Positions 34,233 through 42,633 of a stretch of 57,801 nucleotides of DNA are shown here, one piece after another. Under the pieces are notes generated by a model. It did not search any database. It was given only the letters and a program-made list of their open reading frames with translations, and was not told the origin of the DNA. The position numbers were made by a program, and so were the translations under genes. Positions within the stretch are counted from its first letter, which is position 1; each line of letters starts with the position of its first letter. Origin of the DNA: Bacillota bacterium (GTDB lineage: Bacteria; Bacillota; Dehalobacteriia; UBA4068; UBA4997); contig JAETTP010000010.1 in NCBI GenBank assembly GCA_021769035.1, forward strand, positions 1 through 57,801, given 5' to 3'.

Positions 34233-35249
34233 TTACAGGTCAGATGCCGCCACTTCCTCCGGCACAAACGGCTGCTCCCGCGGCACATTTAAATTTACTC
34301 GCCAAAAGCGTTCGCCCGCGCTGGTTTGCTCCGTGATATACGCAAAATCACCGCTAATGTAAGCGTCAAAGCTATCCCCTTTGGGCACGTCAAAAATTAT
34401 TTTAGCGTCGCCGTCATCGTAAAAGGCCACCAAAGCCTCAGGATGAGGAGCTGGCGGGTCATAACCGCGAAAACGACAACCCAGCTTAGCCGCCAAAGCC
34501 GCCATCTGCTCCGGCTGGGCTCCGACAAAATCGTACCACGCCACCGCTTCATTAACCGCTATCCAGTTACGATAATAAACCCCATCTGCGTCCCGCCACA
34601 AAATCATCGCCCTGCCGACGTCTAAAAGCTGGCCCTGCCTGGCGTTCAGGCTCTCAGCCAAATAGGTTTGGGCCAAAAGCGCATTAAGCTGCGGCCGACT
34701 GGTAAAATCCGCCCCATTTTCACAGACAATAACCAATCCCTGGCCCAGCTTGTTTTGCCAGCTAACCTGCTTGCCCAATGCCTCGCCAACCACCCGCAAA
34801 GGCAGGTATAAAACACCGTTCCGCAGCACTGGAGGCGTTTGCAGCGGCTTGGCCGCACCGTTTACCAATATTGTCAACTCTCCTGGCCGCACACTTGCCG
34901 TATGGCTGCCCAAACTCAGACTGGCCTGCTGACTGTCCGCGTCCCAACTGACCGCTGCGCCACAAGCCTCTGCCACCAAACGCAGCGGTAGCAAGGTCTG
35001 CCCATTTTCCAGCAGCACCGCCTGCTCCGTCTGCCGAGCCTCGCCCTTAACATAATAGGTCAGCTGCGGCTCCGCCGGTTGATTAAACGGCGCGTCGTTG
35101 GCATAATGCTCATCGTAAGGCAGCAAGGGAATCCGCAGGAAAAAATCCGGTGCATTTGAAACCACAGCCCCATTTGTATCAACAGCCCAAACCGCAGTCG
35201 GACTCAACGCCCAAATCAATGTCAATACCAGCCAAATCAACTTTTTCAC
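34233..35249 (-). CDS. Secreted protein with copper amine oxidase N-terminal-like repeats
   Basis: 338 residues. Signal peptide (KKLIWLVLTLIWALSPTAVWA, about 2-22). Then two beta-hairpin modules of the copper amine oxidase N-terminal type: LLPLRLVAEACGAAVSWDAD and YLPLRVVGEALGKQVSWQN. In Bacillota these bind the cell surface and are not amine oxidases. A C-terminal domain of about 160 residues has no family I recognise. Start is a GTG at 35249 with AAAGGGTG upstream, just after the acetyltransferase gene, with which it probably forms one transcript. Confidence 0.85.
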   Translation of the reverse strand: MKKLIWLVLTLIWALSPTAVWAVDTNGAVVSNAPDFFLRIPLLPYDEHYANDAPFNQPAEPQLTYYVKGEARQTEQAVLLENGQTLLPLRLVAEACGAAVSWDADSQQASLSLGSHTASVRPGELTILVNGAAKPLQTPPVLRNGVLYLPLRVVGEALGKQVSWQNKLGQGLVIVCENGADFTSRPQLNALLAQTYLAESLNARQGQLLDVGRAMILWRDADGVYYRNWIAVNEAVAWYDFVGAQPEQMAALAAKLGCRFRGYDPPAPHPEALVAFYDDGDAKIIFDVPKGDSFDAYISGDFAYITEQTSAGERFWRVNLNVPREQPFVPEEVAASDL

Positions 35250-35261
35250 AATATCACCCTT

Positions 35262-35843
35262 TCAATATTCAACCATTTTATCGGCCTCTGTAATTGGCCG
35301 CAATACTCGGCAAGGATTGCCGGCCGCCAAACAGTCGGTCGGTATATCCCTGCATACCACGCTGCCGCTGCCAATAACCGCCCTGCTGCCAATCCGCACC
35401 CCTGGCAGCACCCGCACCCCGCCGCCAAACCAAACATCATCGCCAACCGTTATCGGGCGGGCGTATTCCAAGCCCTGCCGGCGCTGCTTCGCCGCCAGCG
35501 GATGTCCGGCCGTATAAAAACCGCAGTCTGGCCCCACCAGCACATTGTCCCCAAACACCACCTTGGCGCAATCCAAAATCAGCAAATTGTGATTGGCAAA
35601 AAAATTTTCCCCAATCTCGATGTTATAGCCGTAATCGCACCAAAAGGGCGCCAAAATAGTAAACTCAGCCCCGGTTTTGCCCAGCAGGCCCCGTAGCAGC
35701 TGCCGGCCCGCCGCCAAATCCGACGGCAAAAGCTGATTAAATTGCCGGCACAAATCCTTGGCCCTGGCCCGCTCCGCCAGCAGCTCCGGGTCGGCGTCCG
35801 CATAGTAAAGCAGCCCTTGCAGCATTTTCTCTTTTTCCGTCAC
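35262..35843 (-). CDS. Maltose/galactoside-type sugar O-acetyltransferase
   Basis: 193-residue left-handed beta-helix acetyltransferase using acetyl-CoA. N-terminal LYYADADPELLAERARAK is the Mac domain; the hexapeptide part includes GYNIEIGENFFANHNLLILD, GFYTAGHP with the catalytic His, and VWFGGGVRVLPGVRIG. Acetyl acceptor not known. Start is GTG at 35843 with GGGAGGG nine bases upstream; the longer frame to 35906 crosses the promoter. Confidence 0.92.
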   Translation of the reverse strand: MTEKEKMLQGLLYYADADPELLAERARAKDLCRQFNQLLPSDLAAGRQLLRGLLGKTGAEFTILAPFWCDYGYNIEIGENFFANHNLLILDCAKVVFGDNVLVGPDCGFYTAGHPLAAKQRRQGLEYARPITVGDDVWFGGGVRVLPGVRIGSRAVIGSGSVVCRDIPTDCLAAGNPCRVLRPITEADKMVEY

Positions 35844-35877
35844 AAGCAATTCCCTCCCTGCTAAATTTCTCATTAAT

Positions 35878-35906
35878 ATTATAATCCGCCCCGCCAAATA
35901 TTGCAA
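35878..35906 (-). promoter_or_regulatory. Promoter for the acetyltransferase gene
   Basis: Minus strand: -35 TTGCAA (35901-35906), 17-base spacer, -10 TATAAT (35878-35883). The -35 hexamer is palindromic and is also the -35 of the plus-strand promoter. Confidence 0.78.
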
Positions 35907-35929
35907 TAAAAATCGCTTTATGCTACAAT
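35901..35929 (+). promoter_or_regulatory. Promoter for the 35952-37550 operon
   Basis: -35 TTGCAA (35901-35906), 17-base spacer, -10 TACAAT (35924-35929) with TGC before it (extended -10). Confidence 0.78.
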
Positions 35930-35951
35930 AAATAGTAAGGAGGCGAGCGTC

Positions 35952-36233
35952 TTGGGAGTTCTTTTAGGCATTATAAACATTTTGCTGGGCCTTTACGTGC
36001 TGTGGCAGTTTCATCGCTACCAGCAGCTTTTTTGCCGCTGCCAGCACCCACCCAAAATCACCGCCCATTACCCAATGGTGCTCACTTTCATTATCTCCGG
36101 CAGCCTTTGCATTGCCGTCTGCCTGCTCACCCGCGGCCAAAATGAAATGCTGGATGTTGCCGTTTGGCTGCTTGGTTTGCTTGTATTAATGTTTTTACCC
36201 CAACAAAATAGAAATAAACCGAAAGGCAGTTGA
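35952..36233 (+). CDS. Small membrane protein, family not recognised
   Basis: 93 residues with three predicted helices (about 3-19, 38-57 and 66-82) and a short basic tail. TTG start at 35952 with AAGGAGGCGAG upstream. Leads the nitroreductase and HAD genes. No function can be assigned. Confidence 0.8.
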   Translation: MGVLLGIINILLGLYVLWQFHRYQQLFCRCQHPPKITAHYPMVLTFIISGSLCIAVCLLTRGQNEMLDVAVWLLGLLVLMFLPQQNRNKPKGS

Positions 36234-36242
36234 CACAATACA

Positions 36243-36836
36243 ATGCTAAATGCCATTCAAAACCGCCGCAGCATTCGCAAATATCAAAGTCGTCCCGTGC
36301 CCCAAAAGCTGATTGAACAAGTGCTACAGGCTGGCAGTCTGGCCCCCTCCAGCAAAAACCGCCAACCCTGGCGTTTCATTGTCTACACCGGGCCGGCCAA
36401 AACAAGATTAATGTTGGCAATGGAGCAAGGCCTGCAAAAAGAAGCCCAGCAGCCGTTACTGCCGGAAAGCGCACCGTATCTGGCCAGCGCCCACAACACC
36501 CTGCGCATTATGCAGCAAGCGCCGGCGCTCATCTTCATTTTGAACGCGCTGGGCCAAAGCTTGCAAACCAACCTAACAATGGACGAGCGCGTTTCGGAAA
36601 TCTGCAACGCCCAGTCTATCGGCGCGGCTGTGCAAAATATGACACTAGCCGCCACTGAGCTTGGCCTGGGCAGCCTGTGGATTTGCGACACCTATTTTGC
36701 TTATCCAGAACTTTGCGCCGCCCTCCAAACTGAGGGAGAGCTTTATGCTGCGCTGGCCTTAGGCTATGCCGCAGAAAATCCGCCGGCCCGGCCGCGTCTG
36801 GCAATGAAACAGTTGACCGAATGGCGGAATGAATAA
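36243..36836 (+). CDS. Nitroreductase family protein
   Basis: 197 residues, FMN-dependent NAD(P)H oxidoreductase. N-terminal IQNRRSIRKYQSRPV is the FMN-phosphate-binding arginine motif; AGSLAPSSKNRQPWRFIV follows; later AAVQNMTLAATELGLGSLWI and ALGYAAENP. Typical for short nitroreductases acting on nitro compounds or quinones. Nine bases after the previous stop and no strong ribosome site, so translation may be coupled. Confidence 0.92.
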   Translation: MLNAIQNRRSIRKYQSRPVPQKLIEQVLQAGSLAPSSKNRQPWRFIVYTGPAKTRLMLAMEQGLQKEAQQPLLPESAPYLASAHNTLRIMQQAPALIFILNALGQSLQTNLTMDERVSEICNAQSIGAAVQNMTLAATELGLGSLWICDTYFAYPELCAALQTEGELYAALALGYAAENPPARPRLAMKQLTEWRNE

Positions 36837-36878
36837 ACCCAAATGCGCTAAATTAAATAAATTAAGGAGCAATAAAAA

Positions 36879-37550
36879 ATGCTTAATTGGCAAAACATTG
36901 ACGCAGTTATTTTTGATATGGACGGCACCCTGGTGGACTCAATGCAATATTGGCGGGATCTGCCCCTAAACCTGTTTCAAACCCACGATCTGCCGCTACC
37001 CAACAATCTGGACGAGCTGCTGGCCACTGCCGACCTTTGGCAGGCGGCCGAGGTTTTTGCGGAGCAGTTTATCCCGCAGCTAACCACTCAGCAGATATTT
37101 GACCTGCTACAACAGGAAATGGACGCCCATTACGCCCAGGATATTCCACTGCTGCCCGGCGTGCGCCGACTGCTGCAAGCCCTGCGCCAAAGCGGCAAAA
37201 AAATGTGTATCGCCACTATGACAGACCGGCCTCAGGTAGAAACCATGCTGCGCACTCACCGGCTGGAAAATATTTTTGACTTCCTGATGACTACGCCGGA
37301 GGTTGGCAGCGGCAAAAACCAGCCGGACATTTTCCTGCAAGCCTGCCAACGCTTTGCCCTGCCCCAGCAGCGGATTGCAGTCTTTGAGGATTCCCGCACC
37401 GCCGCCAAAACCGTGTTACAGCTGAAAATGCCTTTAGTTTTTATCTATAACGAATTTTCACCAATCGCCGAGCTGCAAGCCCTGGCGGCTGAAAAACAAG
37501 CCAGCCTTACCTTAATAAAAAACTACGCGGAACTGCCATTGCCAAACTAA
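36879..37550 (+). CDS. HAD-superfamily phosphatase (beta-phosphoglucomutase-like group)
   Basis: 223 residues. HAD motif I is FDMDGTLVDSM (nucleophile Asp), motif II IATMTDRP, motif III region GSGKNQPDIF and motif IV VFEDSRTAA. Cap domain type I of helical residues between. Substrate uncertain. AAGGAG before the ATG. Confidence 0.92.
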   Translation: MLNWQNIDAVIFDMDGTLVDSMQYWRDLPLNLFQTHDLPLPNNLDELLATADLWQAAEVFAEQFIPQLTTQQIFDLLQQEMDAHYAQDIPLLPGVRRLLQALRQSGKKMCIATMTDRPQVETMLRTHRLENIFDFLMTTPEVGSGKNQPDIFLQACQRFALPQQRIAVFEDSRTAAKTVLQLKMPLVFIYNEFSPIAELQALAAEKQASLTLIKNYAELPLPN

Positions 37551-37561
37551 ATTTTTCAGAT

Positions 37562-37670
37562 ACTAATCAACCAGTCGCCACTCTAAAGAGCGCGCCTGGT
37601 TGAAATGGTTCACACTAAGCTCTGTCTGCGTTCCCTAAAGGGAACTTGTCAATCGCTAAGTGTTCACACA
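37562..37670 (-). repeat. Dispersed intergenic repeat, copy 1
   Basis: About 109 bases between convergent genes. Read on the minus strand it begins GTGAACACTTAGCGATTG, contains a GTTCCC-TAAA-GGGAAC hairpin (37630-37645), then GACAGAG, TGTGAACC and CGCTCTTTAGAG, ending near TGGTTGATTAGT. Shares most of these blocks with 48579-48707. Confidence 0.85.
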
Positions 37671-37707
37671 AAAGCCCGACACAAGAAGCTTTCCTGTGTC
37701 GGGCTTT
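37671..37707. terminator. Terminator between the HAD gene and mutS2
   Basis: 13-bp perfect stem AAAGCCCGACACA / TGTGTCGGGCTTT with an 11-base loop. On the minus strand the T-run is TTTT, so it best fits mutS2; it may also stop the plus-strand operon. Confidence 0.85.
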
Positions 37708-37711
37708 GATA

Positions 37712-40087
37712 TTATTTCAATTCCACCACGGTAACGCCCCAACCGCCCTCATTGTAATCGGCGGATTTAATGCCGGCCACCAAACGGTGCTTTTGCAGAT
37801 AAGGCATCAGGCCCGCTTTTAGCGCGCCAGTGCCGCGGCCGTGAATTATGCGCACCTGGTGCAGATTAGCCAAAAACGCGTCGTCTAAGTACTTATCCAA
37901 AGCGTAAGTGGCCTCCTCCACCGTCATACCGTGCAAATCAATTTCCGTGCTAATGCTGCGGGATTTGTTCTGGATCATCTGTTTGGTGCCGCCGGTGCGC
38001 TCCCGCTCCAGCCGGCGTTCGTCAATCCGCAGGTCAGCCAGCTGCACATTAACCTTCATCACGCCAATTTGCACTTGCAGCTCGCCCTTGGCGTCCGGCA
38101 GGCTGGCCACAATGCCGCTTTGGTGCAGCTTGGGGATTTCCACGCTCTGGCCCACCATAACCTTGGCCGGCGCGTCCCCCTGATATTTTTTGGTCGGCAG
38201 ATTGCTTTGCAGATTTTCCTGCAACTTCTGCATTTTGCTGCGGGCCGCCTGCACCTTCTTGTTGTGAGGCTGCGCGCCGGCCGCTTTCAGCTCCTGCTTC
38301 ATCTTCTGATAAAGCTCCTCCGCCTCCCGGCGGCTCTCTTTCACCAGCTCCGCCGCCTGCAAGCGCGCCTTGCTGATAATCTCCGCCTCACGGTTTTCCA
38401 GCTCCCGCGCCTGCTCTTTCAGCTGCCGCTGCTGCTCCACAATCTCCGCCAGCCGCAAATCCGCCTCGTGAGCGGCCTGCTCCGCTTGCAACTTGTTAGC
38501 CTCCAAGGAGCTAATCAAGTCTGCCACCTGCTGCTCGTCCGCCGTCAAAAAGCTGTTGGCCCGCTGCACAATCTCTGGCTGCAAGCCCAGCTTCTGCGCG
38601 ATCTGGAAAGCGTTACTCTTGCCGGGAATGCCCATCAGCAGCCGATAAGTCGGCTGCAAGGTTTCCACGTCAAACTCCACGCTGGCGTTGATATAACCCT
38701 GCTTGTTATAAACAAAGCTTTTCAGTTCGCTGTAATGCGTGGTGGCCAGGGTTTTGCCGCAGCCGCGGTGCAGATACTCCAAAATACTCATCGCCAAAGC
38801 CGCGCCCTCCGTCGGGTCGGTGCCGGAGCCCAGCTCATCCAGCAGCACTAGCGATTTTTCATCAGCATGGTGCAGAATATTAACAATATTACTCATATGA
38901 GCGGAAAAAGTGCTCAGGCTTTGCTCAATGCTCTGCTCATCGCCAATATCCGCAAAAACCTGCTTAAAAAAGCCCAAAGTGCTGCCAGGCTCCGCCGGGA
39001 TATGCAGCCCGGCCTCAGCCATCAGGGTAAGCAAACCCACCGTCTTCAGGGTGACGGTTTTGCCGCCGGTGTTCGGGCCGGTAATCACCATCACTTTCAG
39101 GCGCGGCTCCAGCCGCAAATCAATCGGCACCACCGCCCCTTTAATCAACGGGTGACGGGCCTGCTTCAGATTAATCAGGCCGTTATCATTCAGCTGGCAA
39201 GCAGCGGCGCGCATTTCCGCGCTCAGGCGGGCTTTGGCCTGAATAAAATCCAGCTGGGCCAGGCAATGCAGGCTGTAAGCCAGCTCCTCCGCGTGGGAGC
39301 CAACCAGCGCCGAAAGGGCCCGCAAAATAGCGGCAATTTCCTCCTCTTCCTCCGCATGCAGGCGGGCCAGCTCATTGTTGGCCTGCATAACTGCCAAAGG
39401 CTCCACAAACAAAGTGGCGCCGCTGCTGCTCACGTCGTGCACCAGGCCGGCAACGCTGCTACGGCACTCCTGCCGCACCGGCACCACAAAACGGCCCGCG
39501 CGCATCGTGACAATCGGCTCCTGCAAAAATTTCGCGGTGTTTGGGTTGCGGATAAAATTCTCCAAATGGTCCTGAATTTGCCGCTCGTAGGTGCGGATAC
39601 GCCGCCGGATACCAAACAGCCGGTCGCTGGCCACGTCCGCCACCTGGCCCTCCGCTGTAAAAGCCTTGTCCAGCGCATTCTCAATCGTCCGGAAAAGCCC
39701 CAGGCCGCGGGCCAACTCCGTCAGCTGTGGAAAATGCCCTTTAACGTGAGAGAAAAAATCCTTGTTCAGGCGGGAAGCCCGGCAAAGATCCCCCACCTCA
39801 ATCAGCTGCTCCACACCCAGCGCGCCGCCCAACTCTAGCCGGCGCAGGCTGTCCCGAATATCCCGGCACGGCCCCAGGGAGTAGGTGGGATAAAGCCGCA
39901 GCAACTCCACCCCCTCCGTGGTGGCGGCCATCGCCTCTTTGGCCTGGCTCAGGCTCGGCAGCGGCTCCAGCGCCTCCAAAAGCTCCCGGCCAGGCGCAAA
40001 GCTGGCATATTCCGCCAACCGCGCAATAATTTTGGGATATTCCAGCTTTTCCCGATATTTTTCCATATAATTCTGTTTATTTTCCAT
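37712..40087 (-). CDS. mutS2: MutS2-family ATPase/nuclease (RqcU)
   Basis: 791 residues. MutS-like ATPase with Walker A GPNTGGKTVTLKT (about 336-348) and Walker B LVLLDELGSGTDPTEG (about 410-425), a long coiled-coil clamp with Gln/Glu/Ala-rich helices (about 515-620), and a C-terminal Smr nuclease domain (EIDLHGMTVEEA near 715, IIHGRGTG). In Bacillus it resolves collided ribosomes and suppresses recombination. Starts 21 bases after the U32 gene. Confidence 0.95.
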   Translation of the reverse strand: MENKQNYMEKYREKLEYPKIIARLAEYASFAPGRELLEALEPLPSLSQAKEAMAATTEGVELLRLYPTYSLGPCRDIRDSLRRLELGGALGVEQLIEVGDLCRASRLNKDFFSHVKGHFPQLTELARGLGLFRTIENALDKAFTAEGQVADVASDRLFGIRRRIRTYERQIQDHLENFIRNPNTAKFLQEPIVTMRAGRFVVPVRQECRSSVAGLVHDVSSSGATLFVEPLAVMQANNELARLHAEEEEEIAAILRALSALVGSHAEELAYSLHCLAQLDFIQAKARLSAEMRAAACQLNDNGLINLKQARHPLIKGAVVPIDLRLEPRLKVMVITGPNTGGKTVTLKTVGLLTLMAEAGLHIPAEPGSTLGFFKQVFADIGDEQSIEQSLSTFSAHMSNIVNILHHADEKSLVLLDELGSGTDPTEGAALAMSILEYLHRGCGKTLATTHYSELKSFVYNKQGYINASVEFDVETLQPTYRLLMGIPGKSNAFQIAQKLGLQPEIVQRANSFLTADEQQVADLISSLEANKLQAEQAAHEADLRLAEIVEQQRQLKEQARELENREAEIISKARLQAAELVKESRREAEELYQKMKQELKAAGAQPHNKKVQAARSKMQKLQENLQSNLPTKKYQGDAPAKVMVGQSVEIPKLHQSGIVASLPDAKGELQVQIGVMKVNVQLADLRIDERRLERERTGGTKQMIQNKSRSISTEIDLHGMTVEEATYALDKYLDDAFLANLHQVRIIHGRGTGALKAGLMPYLQKHRLVAGIKSADYNEGGWGVTVVELK

Positions 40088-40108
40088 ATTATTATTCTCT
40101 ATTATATA

Positions 40109-42628
40109 TCACTCCACGCCGCGGAAGAAATGCCCTTTCGTAAATTTTGCATCGGTGCATTTCGCCAACTGCTGTTTAAGATTAGAAAGGGCAGTATTTT
40201 CCCCAGCTTCAGCCAAAGCCAGCGCCCGGCGCCAAATTTGGCAAATCTGCCCCACACTCTCCGCCGCATAATATTGCAAATCCAGCCGCAGCACCGCCAG
40301 GCCCGGCCAAAGCAGCAGCTGTGGCAATTCCTCCACCAGGCACAACTGATAGCCATTGTAGATGTGGCTGCGGCAAAATTCGTCCCCGCAGAGCGGAAAT
40401 TGAAAACCCTTTTCGTCCTGCAAGTAGAACTCGCCCTGCTGGCAAAAGCCGCTGCAAGGCTGTTTCGCTGTGCGGCCGCCGCCAAGCGCGCCCAACGGGC
40501 AATGCCGGCTGTTCATCATCTCCAAATTGCCAAAAACCTGCAACTCAGCCAGCGGCTTTGCCGGCCGCCCCAGCCGCTGGCAAAGCTGGGCCAGCTGCCT
40601 GCCGTTCAGCTCCCGCGAGAGGGCCGCCCGGCCTGCGCCCTTGCGCAGCCAGGCCTCCGCACTGGCTGCGTTAAAGGTGTTCAGGCCAAAATCCGCCACC
40701 AGCTGCGGCCGCCAATCCGGCATTTCCGCCAGCAGTGCAAAACCCCAAAGATTGTTTACCAGCACGCCGGCCAGCCCGGCCTGCCGCCAGGCCGCCAGCC
40801 TTTTGCGCCACAGCGGCAGCTCTGCCTGCAAGGCAATGGTCGGCAAAACAGCATACGCGCCGAGTTCCGCCAGCCTTTGCAGCTCCGCCGCGGTTGGCTG
40901 CTGCTCTCCCGGATATTGCCGCCAGCCCCGCCAGTAAATTAAATCCGCCCCAGCTTTTGCCGCGGCTTCCGCAGCTGCCAGCGAATCCACCAAAACAGCC
41001 AGCTTAGGCAAAGGCAACTTTGCAGGCCGGTTGGCCGGCTGCCGCTTTTGCTGCAAGCCGCCGGGCGGAGCCGACAATTTTTCAGCCACCGGCCGCCATT
41101 TGGTTTGCCGCCGCCATTTAGCCAGGATTTCCTCCTCTAAGGCCTGCACTGCGTCCCGCCGCAGTTGATTTAACACGCTGGCCGGCAGCATAATCCCCTC
41201 GTCCATAGAGGCGGAAAGCTCCGCCAGATACCAGCCGCTGCCGCCCAAACGCCCCAACTGGCGTTGCAGCAAGGCCAAATCCGCCGGCCGCTTTTCCGCC
41301 AGCGGAATTTGATAGTCCGCCGAAGTCCAGACCTCCGTACGCTCCCCGTCAGGATAGGTGTAGACAGCCTGCAAAATTGGCTTATCATCAAGCAAGCCTA
41401 CAAAGTGCAGCTGCAAAGGTAAAGTGTCATAAGCCGAGGCCGCGGCCTCGCCCGCGCTTTGCAGCTCGTTGTCCGCCGTTTTAAAAACCCGGTCGCCCGC
41501 CGCCAAATTTTGCAGCTGCAAGGCTCCCTGCAAGCCGCGCAGAGGCAGGCGCACCCGGCCAGGGGCCAGCTCCTCCAGCTCCTGCACCACAAAACCCTGC
41601 CGGCCGCCGCGGCTTACCCAAATTTCCAGGCCGTCGCCCACCTGCAAGGGTGCCTCCAGCTTCAAAATCAGGGCCTCCGGCGTAACCTGTTCCAAACGGC
41701 CCAGCTTAACGCCTCGATTGTTGGGGCGCTCGTAGCTCATCAAATCCCGCCCCGGCTGTTCCGTTAGATAAGCCTGGGTGAAATCCCGGTTAAAGGCATG
41801 GCGCAAGGCCTGGGCCGCATAGGGCTCGCCCTGCTTGGCCGCCGCATAGGCCGCTGTTACCGCCGCCACATATTCCGGCCGCTTCATTCGCCCCTCAATT
41901 TTCAGGGAGCGCACCCCAGCAGCCGCCAACTCCGGCAAGAGCTCAATCGCATTCAAATCCTTAGGCGAAAGCAAATGCCCTGGCGCGCCCACCGGCCGGC
42001 CCGGCTTTTGGTAAAGCTGATATTTCAGGCGGCAGGGCTGGGCGCAACGGCCGCGATTACCGCTGCGGCCGCCCACCAAACTGCTGAACAGGCATTGGCC
42101 GGAAAAACAGATACAAAGCGCGCCATGGCCAAAAACCTCTATTTCCGCCGCGCTTTGCTCGCAGATAGCCGTAATATCGGCCAGGCTAACCTCCCGCGCC
42201 AAAATCACCCGCGCAAAGCCGGCGTCCTCCGCCTGCTGCACCGCCGCCGCATTATGCAGGGTCATCTGCGTGCTGGCGTTCAGGGTGATTTCCGGATAAA
42301 GCCGGCGCAGCTGGCTGGCAAAACCCCAATCCTGCACAATCAAAGCGTCCGCGCCCAAATTGTGCAGCCGCACTGCCAAAGCCAGGGCCTCCGGCAGCTC
42401 CGCGTCCGTAAGCAGCGTGTTCATTGCTAAATAAACCGCCACGCCGCGCAGATGAGCCCAGCGCAGCAGCCCGGCCAGCTCGTCCAGCTCAAAATTGTTG
42501 GCGTAAGCCCTGGCCCCAAAGCTTTTGGCCGCCAAATATACCGCGTCCGCGCCGCTGTTCACCGCCGCCAGAAAGGCCTCGCGGCTGCCGGCCGGCGCCA
42601 AAATCTCCATTTTTGCCAAATTTTGCAT
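40109..42628 (-). CDS. U32-family peptidase-like RNA-modification protein with DUF3656
   Basis: 839 residues. The N-terminal TIM-barrel-like U32 domain (MEILAPAGSREAF) ends with the family motif EVFGHGALCICFSGQC and further Cys-rich GRCAQPCRLKYQ, which bind iron-sulfur in relatives. Homologs act in tRNA/rRNA hydroxylation (TrhP, RlhA) rather than as proteases. Residues about 390-510 form DUF3656. A C-terminal part repeats U32-like features and ends with a CPLGALGG and Cys motif. Start ATG at 42628, 5 bases after the pheT stop. Confidence 0.9.
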   Translation of the reverse strand: MQNLAKMEILAPAGSREAFLAAVNSGADAVYLAAKSFGARAYANNFELDELAGLLRWAHLRGVAVYLAMNTLLTDAELPEALALAVRLHNLGADALIVQDWGFASQLRRLYPEITLNASTQMTLHNAAAVQQAEDAGFARVILAREVSLADITAICEQSAAEIEVFGHGALCICFSGQCLFSSLVGGRSGNRGRCAQPCRLKYQLYQKPGRPVGAPGHLLSPKDLNAIELLPELAAAGVRSLKIEGRMKRPEYVAAVTAAYAAAKQGEPYAAQALRHAFNRDFTQAYLTEQPGRDLMSYERPNNRGVKLGRLEQVTPEALILKLEAPLQVGDGLEIWVSRGGRQGFVVQELEELAPGRVRLPLRGLQGALQLQNLAAGDRVFKTADNELQSAGEAAASAYDTLPLQLHFVGLLDDKPILQAVYTYPDGERTEVWTSADYQIPLAEKRPADLALLQRQLGRLGGSGWYLAELSASMDEGIMLPASVLNQLRRDAVQALEEEILAKWRRQTKWRPVAEKLSAPPGGLQQKRQPANRPAKLPLPKLAVLVDSLAAAEAAAKAGADLIYWRGWRQYPGEQQPTAAELQRLAELGAYAVLPTIALQAELPLWRKRLAAWRQAGLAGVLVNNLWGFALLAEMPDWRPQLVADFGLNTFNAASAEAWLRKGAGRAALSRELNGRQLAQLCQRLGRPAKPLAELQVFGNLEMMNSRHCPLGALGGGRTAKQPCSGFCQQGEFYLQDEKGFQFPLCGDEFCRSHIYNGYQLCLVEELPQLLLWPGLAVLRLDLQYYAAESVGQICQIWRRALALAEAGENTALSNLKQQLAKCTDAKFTKGHFFRGVE

Positions 42629-42633
42629 ATTAT

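Noticed and set aside
37931-39838. Two long plus-strand open frames (306 and 323 residues)
   Set aside because: They lie opposite mutS2, whose Walker and Smr motifs are complete; GC-rich third positions on the real strand keep the reverse frames open.
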